This document shows positions 1 to 12,148 of a DNA stretch of 64,000 nt, one piece after another. Made by a program: the position numbers and the translations under genes. The notes below the pieces were generated by a model that worked only from the letters and a program-made list of their open reading frames with translations, had not been told where the DNA came from and made no database searches. Source of the DNA: Eucommia ulmoides (taxonomy: Eukaryota; Streptophyta; Magnoliopsida; Garryales; Eucommiaceae); NCBI GenBank assembly GCA_016647705.1, contig JAENRU010000492.1, positions 341,001 through 405,000 of the forward strand, given 5' to 3'. Numbering within the stretch: position 1 is the stretch's first letter; every line of letters begins with the position of its first letter.

Positions 1-924
1 CCCAAAATGCTCAGAAAGTCCAAGTTTGACCCAAAAATTCAACTATGTCTGTTTCGGACGCAAAGTAGCACTTGTTTGGGTGGAAACGGGCCTCCGTACC
101 AAACGCACCCAAAATACCCGAAAAGACCAAATTTGACCTGAAAATTGAACAGGGGTTGTTTCGGACGAAAAGTAGCACTTTTTTTTTTTTTTGTTGAAAA
201 AACTTCAGACATCAAACAACACTTTTTTGGGTGGAAAAGACGTTCTATTCAAAATGCCCAAAAAGACTTAGTTCGACCAAATAATTCAACTGTGTCCGTT
301 TTGGACGAAAAATATGACATGATCGGGATGAAACGACCCTTTAGGATTGAAACACCCCAAAAATGCTCAAAAAGACAAAGTTCGACCAGATAATTCAATT
401 GTGTCTATTTCGGACGCAACACAACACTTTTTTGGGTGGAAACAGCCTTCTTTGGAAACGCCCCCAAAATGCTCAGAAAGTCCAAGTTTGACCCAAAAAT
501 TCAACTATGTCTGTTTCGGACGCAAAGTAGCACTTGTTTGGGTGGAAACGGGCCTCCGTACCAAACGCACCCAAAATACCCGAAAAGACCAAATTTGACC
601 TGAAAATTGAACAGGGGTTGTTTCGGACGAAAAGTAGCACTTTTTTTTTTTTTTGTTGAAAAAACTTCAGACATCAAACAACACTTTTTTGGGTGGAAAA
701 GACGTTCTATTCAAAATGCCCAAAAAGACTTAGTTCGACCAAATAATTCAACTGTGTCCGTTTTGGACGAAAAATATGACATGATCGGGATGAAACGACC
801 CTTTAGGATTGAAACACCCAAAAAATGCTCAAAAAGACAAAGTTCGACCAGATAATTCAATTGTGTCTATTTCGGACGGAACACAACACTTTTTTGGGTG
901 GAAACGGCCTTCTTTGGAAACACC
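1..924. repeat. Recent tandem duplication of one 462-bp monomer
   Basis: Bases 1-462 and 463-924 are direct copies offset by exactly 462 bp. They share private variants such as AAAGTAGCAC (instead of AAAGTACCAC) and an identical poly-T length. The visible differences are a C-to-A change in the CACCCC/CACCCA stretch (near 355 and 817) and a CGCAAC/CGGAAC change (near 405 and 867). Copy 1 begins at the window edge inside sub-repeat B, so the array continues upstream. Confidence 0.9.
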
Positions 925-970
925 CCCAAAATGCTCAGAAAGACCAAATTTGACCCGAAAATTCACCTGT

Positions 971-983
971 GTCCGTTTCGGAC
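971..983. repeat. Short dyad GTCCGTTTCGGAC (example copy)
   Basis: A 5-bp perfect inverted repeat (GTCCG/CGGAC) around a TTT centre. It recurs in most B and D sub-repeats, about two per monomer. Many copies are degraded at CpG sites (GTCCGTTTTGGAC, GTCCGTTTCAGAC). It may be a protein-binding dyad or a chance property of the ancestral sub-repeat; the sequence alone does not decide. Confidence 0.5.
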
Positions 984-3354
984 GCAAAGTACCACTTGTT
1001 TGGTTCGAAGCGGGCCTCCGTACAAAACGCACCCAAAATGCCCGAAAACACCAAATTTGACCTGAAAATTGAACAGTGATTGTTTCGAACGAAAAGTACC
1101 ACTTTTGTTTTTTGTTGAAACAACCTCAGACATAAAACAACACTTTTTTTGGTGGAACTGACGTTTTATTTAAAATGTCCAAAAAGACCAAGTTTGACCA
1201 AATAATTCAACTGTGTTCATATCGGACGAAAAATATGACATGATCGGGATGAAACGGCCCTCTGTGTAAAACGCCCCCAAAATACCCAAAAAGACTAAAT
1301 TCGACCAGATAATTCAACTATGTCTATATCGGATGGAAGACAACAGTTTTTTGGGTGGAAACGACCTTGTTTGGAAACGCCCCCAAAATCCTCAGAAAGA
1401 CCAAGTTCGACACGAAAATTCAACTGTGTCCGTTTCGGATGCAAAGTACCACTTGTTTGGTTGGAAACGGCCCTACGTACAAAACACACCCAAAATGCTC
1501 GAAAAGTTCAAATTTGACCTGAAAATTGAACTGTGGTTGTTTCGGACGAAAAGTACCACTTTTTTTTTTTGTTGAAACAACATCAGACATCAAACAACAC
1601 TTTTTTGGGTGGAAATGACGGTCTATTCAAAATGCCCAAAAATTCAACTGTGTCCGTTTCGGACGAAAAATATGACATGATCGGGATGAAACGGCCCTCT
1701 GTGTAAAACGCCCCCAAAATGCCCAAAAAGACTAAATTCGACCAGATAATTCAACTATGTCTATTTCGGACGGAAGACAACACTTTTTTAGGTGGAAACG
1801 GCCTTCTTTAGAAACACCCCCAAAATGCTCAGAAAGACCAAATTTGACCCGAAAATTCAACTGTGTCCGTTTCGGACTCAAAATACCACTTGTTTGGTTC
1901 GAAGCGGGCCTCCGTACAAAACGCACTCAAAATGCCCGAAAACACCAAATTTGACCTGAATGTTGAACAGTGGTTGTTTCGGACGAAAAGCACCACTTTT
2001 TTTTTTTTTGTTGAAACAACCTCAGACATAAAACAACACTTTTTTTGGGTGGAAATGACGTTCTATTCAAAATGACCAAAAAGACCAAGTTCGACCAATT
2101 CAACTGTGTCCGTTTCGGATGAAAAATATGACATGATCGGGATGAAACGGCCCTCGGTGTAAAACGCCCCCAAAATGCCCAAAAAGACTAAATTCGACCA
2201 AATAATTCAACTGTGTCTATTTCGGACGGAAGACAACACTTTTTTAGGTGGAAATGGCCTTCTTCGGAAACACCCCCAAAATGCTCAGAAAGACCAAATT
2301 TGACCCGAAAATTCACCTGTGTCCGTTTCGGACGCAAAGTACCACTTGTTTGGTTCAAAGCGGGCCTCCGTACAAAACGCACCCAGAATGCCCAAAAACA
2401 CCAAATTTGACCTGAATATTGAACAGTGGTTGTTTCGGACGAAAAGCACCACTTTTTTTTTTTTTTTTTTGTTGAAACAACCTCAGACATAAAACAACAC
2501 TTTTTTTGGGTGGAAATGACGTTCTATTCAAAATGCCCAAAAAGACCAAGTTCGACCAAATAATTCAACTGTGTCCGTTTCGGATGAAAAATATGACATG
2601 ATCGGGATGAAACAGCCCTTTGTGTAAAACGCCCCCAAAATGCCCAAAAAGTCTAAATTCGACAAGATAATTCAACTGTGTCTGTTTCGGACGGAAGACA
2701 ACACTTTTTTGGGTGGAAACGGCCTTCTTTCGAAACGCCCCCAAAATTCTCAGAAAGACCAAGTTTGACACGAAAATTCAACTGTGTCCGTTTCGGACGC
2801 AAAGTACCGCTTGTTTGGTTGGAAACGGCCCTTTTTACAAAACACACCCCAAATGCCAAAAAAGTCCAAATTTGACCTGAAAATTAAACAGTGGTTGTTT
2901 CGCACGAAATGTACCACTTTTTTTTTTTGTTGATACAACCTCAGACATAAAACAACACTTTTTTTTGGTGGAAGTGACGTTTTATTGAAAATGGCCAAAA
3001 AGACCAAGGTTGACCAAATAATTCAACTGTGTTCGTATCGGACGAAAAATATGACATGATCGGGATGAAACGGCTCTCTGTGTAAAATGCCCCAAAAATG
3101 CCCAAAAAGACTAAATTCGACCAGATAATTCAACTGTGTCTATTTCGGACGGAAGACAATACTTTTTTAGGTGGAAACAACCTTCTTTGGAAACACCCCC
3201 AAAATGCTCATAAAGACCAAATTTGACCCAAAAATTCAACTGTGTCCGTTTCGGACGCAAAGTACCACTTATTTGGTTCGAAGCGGGCCTCCGTACAAAA
3301 CGCACCCAAAATGCCCGAAAACACCAAATTTGACCTGAATATTGAACAGTGGTT

Positions 3355-3575
3355 GTTTCGGACGAAAAGCACCGGATAATTCAACAGTGTCTGCTTCGGA
3401 AGAAAAATAACACTTTTTATGGGTGGAAATGACGTTCAATCCAAAATGCCAAAAAATACAAAGTTTGACCAAATAATTCAACTGTGTCCGTTTCGGACAA
3501 AAAATATGACATGTTCGGGATGAATTATTTGGTGTGAAAATGACGTTCTATTCAAAATGTCCACTTGTTTGGTTG
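3355..3575. repeat. Rearranged partial monomers
   Basis: The sub-repeat C segment ending AAAAGCACC (about 3373) runs directly into GGATAATTCAACAGTG of an A-type sub-repeat, with the poly-T part missing. At about 3524 the D segment GGGATGAA is followed by TTATTTGGTGTGAAAATGACG. Near 3561 the text jumps into the middle of sub-repeat B (ACTTGTTTGGTTGG). These are three out-of-phase joins within about 200 bp, best read as deletions or unequal exchanges between sub-repeats. Confidence 0.75.
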
Positions 3576-4385
3576 GAAACGGGCCTCCGTACAAAACGCT
3601 CCCAACATTCCCGAAAAGGCCAAATTTGTCCTGAATATTGAACAGTGGTTGCTTCGGACGAAAAGTACCATTTTTTTTATTTTTTTTTATTTTTTGTGGA
3701 AAATACCTCAGACATAAAACAACACTTTTTGGGGTGTAAATGACGTTCTATTCAAAATGCTCAGAAAGACAAAGTTCGACCAGATAATTCAACTGTGTCT
3801 GCTTCGGAAGAAAAATAACACTTTTTATGGGTGGAAATGACGTTCTATCCAAAATGCCAAAAAATACAAAGTTTGACCAAATAATTCAACTGTGTCCGTT
3901 TCGGACGAAAAATATGACATGTTCGGGATGAAACGGCCCTCTGTATAAAACGCCCCCAAAATGCCCAAAAAGACTAAATTCGACCAGATAATTCAACTGT
4001 GTTTATTTCGGATGAAAGACATCACTTTTTTGGGTGGAAACGGCCTTCTTTGGAAATGCACCCAAAATGCTCTGAAAGACCAAGTTTAACCTGAAAATTC
4101 AACTGTGTCCGTTTCGGACGCAAAGTACCAGTTGTTTGGCTGGAAACGGGCCTCTGTACAAAACGCACCCAAAATGCCCGAAAAGGCCAAATTTGTCCTG
4201 AATATTGAACAGTGGTTGTTTCGGACGAAAAGTACCATTTTTTTTTTATTTTTTTTATTTTTTGTGGAAAAGACCTCAGACATAAAACAACACTTTTTGG
4301 GGGTATAAATGACGTTATATTCAAAATGTCCAGAAAGGCCAAGTTCGACCAAATAATTTAACTGTGTCCGTTTAGGACAAAAAAT

Positions 4386-7044
4386 ATAACATGCTGAGAA
4401 TGAAAGGACCCTTTTGGATTGAAACACCCCAAAAATGCTCAGAAAGACAAAGTTCGATCAGATAATTCAATTGTCTATTTCGGACGGAAGATAACACTTT
4501 TTTGGGTGGAAACGACCTTCTTTGGAAACGCCCCCAAAATCCTCAGAAAGACCAAGTTTGACCCGAAAATTCACCTGTGTCTGTTTCGGATGCAAAGTAC
4601 CACTTGTTTGGTTGGAAACGGGCCTCCGTACAAATGCACCAAAAATGCCCGAAAAGACCAAATTTGACCTGAAATTGAGCAGTGGTTATTTCGGATGAAA
4701 AGTACCACTTTTTTTTTTGTTGTTGAAACAACCTCAGACGTAAAACAACACTTTTTTGGGTGGAAAAGACGTTCTATTCAAAATGCCCAAAAAGACCAAG
4801 TTCGACCAAATAGTTCAACTGTGTCCGTTCTGGGCGAAAAACATGACATGATCGGGATGAAACGACCCTTTACGATTGAAACACCCCAAAAATGCTCAAA
4901 AAGACAAAGTTCGACCAGATAATTCAATTGTGTCTATTTCGGACGGAACACAAAACTTTTTTGGGTGGAAACGGCCTTCTTTGGAAATGCCCTCAAAATG
5001 CTGAGAAAGTCCAAGTTTGACCCGAAACTTCAACTGTGTCTATTTCGGATGGAAATTACCACTTGTTTGGGTGGAAACGGGCCTCTGTACCAAACGCACC
5101 CAAAATACCCGAAAAGACCAAATTTGACCTGAAAATTGAACACGGGTTGTTTCGAACGAAAAGTACCACTTTTTTTTTTTTGTTGAAAAAACTTCAGACA
5201 TCAAACAACACTTTTTTGGGTGGAAATGACGTTCTATTCAAAATGCCCAAAAAGACCAAGTTCGACCAAATAATTCAACTGTGTCCGTTTCGGACGAAAA
5301 ATATTACATGATCGGGATGAAACGGCCCTCTGTGTAAAACGCCCCCAAAATGACCAAACAGACTAAATTCGACCAGATAATTCAACTTTGTCTATTTCGG
5401 ACGGAAGACAACACTTTTTTAGGTGGAAACGGGCTTCTTTGGAAACACCCCCAAAATGCTTAGAAAGACCAAATTTGACCCAAAAATTCAACTGTGTCCG
5501 TTTCGGACGTAAAGTACCACTTGTTTGGTTCGAAGCGGGCCTCCGTACAAAACGAACCCAAAATGCCCGAAACACCAAATTTGACCTGAATATTGAACAG
5601 TGGTTGTTTCGGACGAAAAGCACCACTTTTTTTTTTTTTGTTGAAACAACCTCAAACATAAAACAACACTTTTTTTGGGTGGAAATGACGTTCTATTCAA
5701 AATGACCAACAAGACCAAGTTCGACCAAATAATTCAACTGTGTCCGATTCGGACGAAAAATATGACATGATCGGGATGAAACGACCCTCTGTGTAAAACG
5801 CCCCCAAAATACCCAAAAAGACTAAATTCGACCAGATAATTCAACTGTGTCTATTTCGGATGGAAGACAACACTTTTTTGGGTGGAAACGGCCTTATTTG
5901 GAAACGCCCCCAAAATCCTCAGAAAGACTAAGTTTGACACGAAAATTCAACTGTGTCCGTTTCGGATGCAAAGTACCACTTGTTTGGTTGGAAACGGCCC
6001 TACGTACAAAACGCACCCAAAATTCCCGAAAAGTCCAAATTTGACCTGAAAATTGAACAGTGGTTGTTTCGGACGAAAAGTACCACTTTTTTTTTTTTGT
6101 TGAAACAACCTCAGACATAAAACAACACTTTTTTTAGTGGAAGTGACGTTTTATTTAAAATGCCCAAAAAGACCAAGTTTGACCAAATAATTCAACTGTG
6201 TTCGGATCGGACGAAAAATATGACATGATCGGGATGAAACGACCCTCTGTGTAAAACACCCCCAAAATGCTCCGAAAGACCAACTTTGACCAGAAAATTC
6301 AACTGTGTCCGTTTCGGACGCAAAGTACTACTTGTTTGATTGGAAACGGGCCTCCATACAAAATGCACCCAAAATGCCCGGAAAGACCAAATTTGACCTG
6401 AATATTGAACAGTGGTTGTTTCGGACGTAAACTACTACTTTTGTTTTTTAGTTGTTGAAACTACTTCAGATATAAAACAACCATTTTTTGGATGGAATGA
6501 CGTTCTATTCAAATTGCCCAAAAAGACCAAGTTCGACCAAATAATTCAACTGTGTCCGTTTCGGACGAAAAATATGACATGATCGGGATGAAACGGCCCT
6601 CTGTGTAAAATGCCCCCAAAATACCCAAAAAGTGTAAATTCGACTTGATAATTCAACTGTGTCTATTTTGAACGGAAGAAAAAACTTTTTTTGGTGGAAA
6701 CGGCCTTGTTTGGAAACGCCCCCAAAAAGCTCAGAAAGACCAAGTTTGACACGAAAATTCAACTGTGTCCGTTTCGGACGCAAAGTACCACTTTTTTGGT
6801 TGGAAACGGGCATCCGTACAAAACGCACCGAAAATGCCCGAAAAGGCTAAATTTGACCTGAATATTGAACAGTGGTTGTTTCGGACGAAAAGTACCACTT
6901 TTTTTTTTTTTTTTTTTTTTTTGCGGAAAAAACCCCAGACATAAAACAACACTTTTTGGGGGTGTAAATGACGTTCTATTCAAAATGTCCAGAAAGACCA
7001 AGTTCGACCAAATAATTTAACTGTGTTCGTTTAGGACAAAAAAT
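4386..7044. repeat. Left-block HOR unit 1 (2,659 bp)
   Basis: This unit runs from one ATAACATGCTGAG variant of sub-repeat D to the next. It contains full monomers plus one monomer that lacks sub-repeat A: near 6250, D passes directly into B as ACACCCCCAAAATGCTCCG. It also holds an A variant with the marker TATTTTGAACGGAAG at about 6662. The same ordered markers recur in the next units. Confidence 0.7.
4607..4623 (+). other. CENP-B-box-like block in sub-repeat B (example copy)
   Basis: The block TTTGGTTGGAAACGGGC matches the mammalian CENP-B box consensus YTTCGTTGGAARCGGGA at 15 of 17 positions. The mismatches are position 4 (G for C) and position 17 (C for A). Position 4 belongs to the essential core (TTCG....A..CGGG), so this copy keeps eight of nine core bases. 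The same block occurs in most B sub-repeats across the window. R monomers carry TTTAGCTGGAAACGGGC (14 of 17) and P monomers TTTGGTTGGAAACGGCC (14 of 17, last core G lost). A typical plant CENP-B protein is not established, so function is unproven. Confidence 0.4.
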
Positions 7045-9697
7045 ATAACATGCTGAGAATGAAAGGACCCTTTTGGATTGAAACAGCCCAAAAATGCTCA
7101 GAAAGACAAAGTTCGATCAGATAATTCAACTGTCTATTTCGGACGGAAGATAACACTTTTTTGGGTGGAAATGGCCTTCTTTGGAAATGCCCCCAAAATC
7201 CTCAGAAAGACCAAATTTGACCCAAAAATTCACCTGTGTCAATTTCGGATGCAAAGTACCACTTGTTTGGTTGGAAACGGGCCTCCGTACAAATGCACCA
7301 AAAATGTCCGAAAAGACCAAATTTGACCTGAAAATTGAGCAGTGGTTGTTTCGGACGAAAAGTACCACTTTTTTTTTTTGTTGTTGTTGAAACAACCTCA
7401 GACGTAAAACAACACTTTTTTGGGTGGAAAAGACGTTCTATTCAAAATGCCCAAAAAGGCCAAGTTCGACCAAATAGTTCAACTGTGTCCGTTTTGGGCG
7501 AAAAGCATGACATGATCGGGATAAAACGACCCTTTAGGATTGAAACACCCCAAAAATGCACAAAAAGACAAAGTTCGACCAGATAATTCAATTGTGTCTA
7601 TTTCGGACGGAACACAAAACTTTTTTGGGTGGAAACGGCCTTCTTTGGAAACGCCCCCAAAATGCTGAGAAAGTCCAAGTTTGACCCGAAACTTCAATTG
7701 TGTCTGTTTCGGACGCAAAGTACCACTTGTTTGGGTGGAAACGGGCCTCCGTACCAAACGCACCCAAAATACCCGAAAAGACCAAATTTGACCTGAAAAT
7801 TGAACAGGGGTTGTTTCGAACGAAAAGTACCACTTTTTTTTTTGTTGAAAAAACTTCAGACATCAAACAACACTTTTTTGGGTGGAAATGACGTTCTATT
7901 CAAAATGCCCAAAAAGACCAAGTTCGACCAAATAATTCAATCGTGTCCGTTTCGGACGAAAAATATTACATGATCGGGATGAAACGGCCCTCTGTGTAAA
8001 ACGCCCCCAAAATGCCCAAAAAGACTAAATTCGACTAGATAATTCAACTCTGTCTATTTCGGACGGAAGACAACACTTTTTTAGGTGGAAACGGCCTTCT
8101 TTGGAAACACCCCCAAAATGCTCAGAAAGACCAAATTTGACCCGAAACTTCAACTGTGTCCGTTTCGGACGCAAAGTACCACTTGTTTGGTTCGAAGCGG
8201 GCCTCCGTACAAAACGAACCCAAAATGCCCGAAACACCAAATTTGACCTGAATATTGAACAGTGGTTGTTTTGGACGAAAAGCACCACTTTTGTTTTTTT
8301 TTTTTTGTTGAAACAACCTCAGACATAAAACAACACTTTTTTTGGGTGGAAATGACGTTCTATTCAAAATGACCAACAAGACCAAGTTCGACCAAATAAT
8401 TCAACTGTGTCCGATTCGGACGAAAAATATGACATGATCGGGATGAAACGGCCCTCTGTGTAAAACGCCCCCAAAATACCCAAAAGGACTAAATTCGACC
8501 AGAAAATTCAACTGTGTCTATTTCGGATGGAAGACAACACTTTTTTGGGTGGAAACGGCCTTCTTTGGAAACGCCCCCAAAATCCTCAGAAAGACCAAGT
8601 TCGACACGAAAATTCAACTGTGTCCGTTTCGGACGCAAAGTACCACTTGTTTGGTTGGAAACGGCCCTACGTACAAAACGCACCTGAAATGCCCGAAAAG
8701 TCCAAATTTGACCTGAAAATGGAACAGTGGTTGTTTCGGACGAAAAGTACCACTTTTTTTTTTTTGTTGAAACAACCTCAGACATAAAACAACACTTTTT
8801 TTGGTAGAAGTGACATTTTATTTAACATGCCCAAAAAGACCAAGTTTGACCAAATAATTCAACTGTGTTCGTATCGGACGAAAAATATGACATGATCGGG
8901 ATGAAACGGCCCTCTGTGTAAAACACCCCGAAAATGCTCCGAAAGACCAACTTTGACTAGAAAATTCAACTGTGTCCGTTTCGGATGCAAAGTACTACTT
9001 GTTTGGTTGGAAACGGGCCTCCATACAAAACACACCCAAAATGCCCAAAAAGACCAAATTTGACCTGAATATTGAACAGTGGTTGTTTCGGACGAAAAGT
9101 ACCACTTCTTTTTTTTAGTTGTTGAAACAACTTCAGACATAAAACAACAATTTTTTTGATGGAATGACGTTCTATTCAAATTGCCCAAAAAGACCAAGTT
9201 CGACCAAATAATTCAACTGTGTCCGTTTCGGACGAAAAATATGACATGATCGGGATGAAACGGCCCTCTGTGTAAAATGCCCCCAAAATACCCAAAAAGT
9301 GTAAATTCGACTTGATAATTCAACTGTGTCTATTTTGAACGGAAGAAAAAACTTTTTTTGGTGGAAACGGCCTTGTTTGGAAACGCCCCCAAAAAGCTCA
9401 GAAAGACCAAGTTTGACACGAAAATTCAACTGTGTCCGTTTCGGACGCAAAGTACCACTTTTTTGGTTGGAAACGGGCATCCGTACAAAACGCACCGAAA
9501 ATGCCCGAAAAGGCCAAATTTGACCTGAATATTGAACAGTGGTTGTTTCGGACGAAAAGTACCACTTTTTTTTTTTGTGGAAAAAACCTCAGACATAAAA
9601 CAACACTTTTTGGGGCGTAAATGACGTTCTATTCAAAATGTCCAGAAAGACCAAGTTCGACCAAATAATTTAACTGTGTTCGTTTAGGACAAAAAAT
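7045..9697. repeat. Left-block HOR unit 2 (2,653 bp)
   Basis: Same marker order as the preceding unit. It has an A-less monomer near 8920 and the TATTTTGAACGGAAG variant near 9331. The segment 6505-6828 and the segment 9172-9495, offset by 2,667 bp, look identical by eye. Confidence 0.7.
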
Positions 9698-11996
9698 ATA
9701 ACATGCTGAGAATGAAAGGACCTTTTTGGATTGAAATAGCCCAAAAATGCTCAGAAAGACAAAGTTCGATCAGATAATTCAACTGTCTATTTCGGACGGA
9801 AGATAACACTTTTTTGGGTGGAAACGGCCTTCTTTGGAAACGCCCCCAAAATCCTCAGAAAGACCAAATTTGACCGAAAAATTCACCTGTGTCTGTTTCG
9901 GATGCAAAGTACCACTTGTTTGGTTGGAAACGGGCCTCCGTACAAATGCACCAAAAATGTCCGAAAAGACCAAATTTGACCTGAAAATTGAGCAGTGGTT
10001 GTTTCAGACGAAAAGTACCATTTTTTTTTATGTTGTTGTTGAAACAACCTCAGACGTAAAACAACAATTTTTTGGGTGGAAAAGACGTTCTATTCAAAAT
10101 GCCCAAAAAGACCAAGTTCGACCAAATAGTTCAACTGTGTCCGTTTTGGGCGAAAAACATGACATGATCGGGATGAAACGACCCTTTAGGATTGATACAC
10201 CCCAAAAATGCTCAAAAAGACAAAGTTCGACCAGATAATTCAATTGTGTCTATTTCGGACGGAACACAAAACTTTTTTGGGTGAAAACGGCCTTCTTTGG
10301 AAACGCCCCCAAAATGCTGAGAAAGTCCAAGTTTGACCCGAAACTTCAATTGTGTCTGTTTCGGAAAATTGAACAGGGGTTGTTTCGAACGAAAAGTACC
10401 ACTTTTTTTTTTGTTGAAAAAACTTCAGACATCAAACAACACTTTTTTGGGTGGAAATGACGTTCTATTCAAAATGCCCAAAAAGACCAAGTTCGACCAA
10501 ATAATTCAATCGTGTCCGTTTCGGACGAAAAATATTACATGATCGGGATGAAATGGCCCTCTGTGTAAAACGCCCCCAAAATGCCCAAAAAGACTAAATT
10601 CGACTAGATAATTCAACTCTGTCTATTTCGGACGGAAGACAACACTTATTTAGGTGGAAACGGCCTTCTTTGGAAACACCCCCAAAATGCTCAAAAAGAC
10701 CAAATTTGACCTGAAAATTCAACTGTGTCCGTTTCGGACGCAAAGTACCACTTGTTTGGTTCGAAGCGGGCCTCCATACAAAACGAACCCAAAATGCCCG
10801 AAACACCAAATTTGACCTGAATATTGAACAGTGGTTGTTTTGGACGAAAAGCACCACTTTGTTTTTTTTTTTTTGTTGAAACAACCTCAGACATAAAACA
10901 ACACTTTTTTTGGGTGGAAATGACGTTCTATTCAAAATGACCAACAAGACCAAGTTCGACCAAATAATTCAACTGTGTCCGATTCGGACGAAAAATATGA
11001 CATGATCGGGATGAAACGGCCCTCTGTGTAAAACGGCCCCAAAATACCCAAAAGGACTAAATTCGACCAGAAAATTCAACTGTGTCTATTTCGGATGGAA
11101 GACAACACTTTTTTGGGTGGAAACGGCCTTCTTTGGAAACGCCCCCAAAATCCTCAGAAAGACCAAGTTCGACCAAATAATTCAATCGTGTCCGTTTCGG
11201 ACGAAAAATATTACATGATCGGGATGAAACGGCCCTCTGTGTAAAACGCCCCCAAAATGCCCAAAAAGACTAAATTCGACTAGATAATTCAACTCTGTCT
11301 ATTTCGGACGGAAGACAACACTTATTTAGGTGGAAACGGCCTTCTTTGGAAACACCCCCAAAATGCTCAAAAAGACCAAATTTGACCTGAAAATTCAACT
11401 GTGTCCGTTTCGGACGCAAAGTACCACTTGTTTGGTTCGAAGCGGGCCTCCATACAAAACGAACCCAAAATGCCCGAAACACCAAATTTGACCTGAATAT
11501 TGAACAGTGGTTGTTTTGGACGAAAAGCACCACTTTTTTTTTTTTTTTTTTTGTTGAAACAACCTCAGAAATAAAACAACAATTTTTTTGATGGAATGAC
11601 GTTCTATTCAAATTGCCCAAAAAGACCAAGTTCGACCAAATAATTCAAATGTGTCCGTTTTGGACGAAAAATATGACATGATCGGGATGAAACGACCCTC
11701 TGTGTAAAACGCCCCCAAAATACCCAAAAAGAGTAAATTCGACCTGATAATTCAACTGTGTCTATTTTGAACGGAAGACAAAACTTTTTTTTTGTGGAAA
11801 CGGCCTTGTTTGGAAACGCCCCCGAAAAGCTCAGAAAGACCATGTTTGATACGAAAATTCAACTGTGTCCGTTTCGGACGCAAAGTACCACTTTTTTGGT
11901 TGGAAACGGGCATCCGTACAAAACGCACCGAAAATGCACGAAAAGGCCAAATTTGACCTGAATATTGAACAGTGGTTGTTTCGGACGAAAAGTACC

Positions 11997-12027
<31 letters not shown>

Positions 12028-12148
12028 GTGGAAAAAACCCAAGACATAAAACAACACTTTTTGGGGTGTAAATGACGTTCTATTCAAAAAGTCCAGAAAG
12101 ACCAAGTTTGACCAAATAATTTAACTGTGTTCGTTTAGGACAAAAAAT
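9698..12148. repeat. Left-block HOR unit 3, internally rearranged (2,451 bp)
   Basis: This unit is shorter than its neighbours. At about 10362 the text jumps from sub-repeat B (CTGTTTCGG) into sub-repeat C (AAAATTGAACAGGGG). At about 11168 the B start (CAGAAAGACCAAGTTCGACC) continues as sub-repeat D. The segment starting near 10487 is duplicated at about 11163, offset 676 bp, which is not a whole number of monomers. The third-unit equivalent of the A-less monomer has been replaced by this duplication. Confidence 0.7.
11999..12027 (+). repeat. Long poly-T tract (29 T) in sub-repeat C
   Basis: Uninterrupted run of 29 T following AAAAGTACCAC at the fixed poly-T position of sub-repeat C. Other copies in the window range from about 8 to 37. 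Confidence 0.9.
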
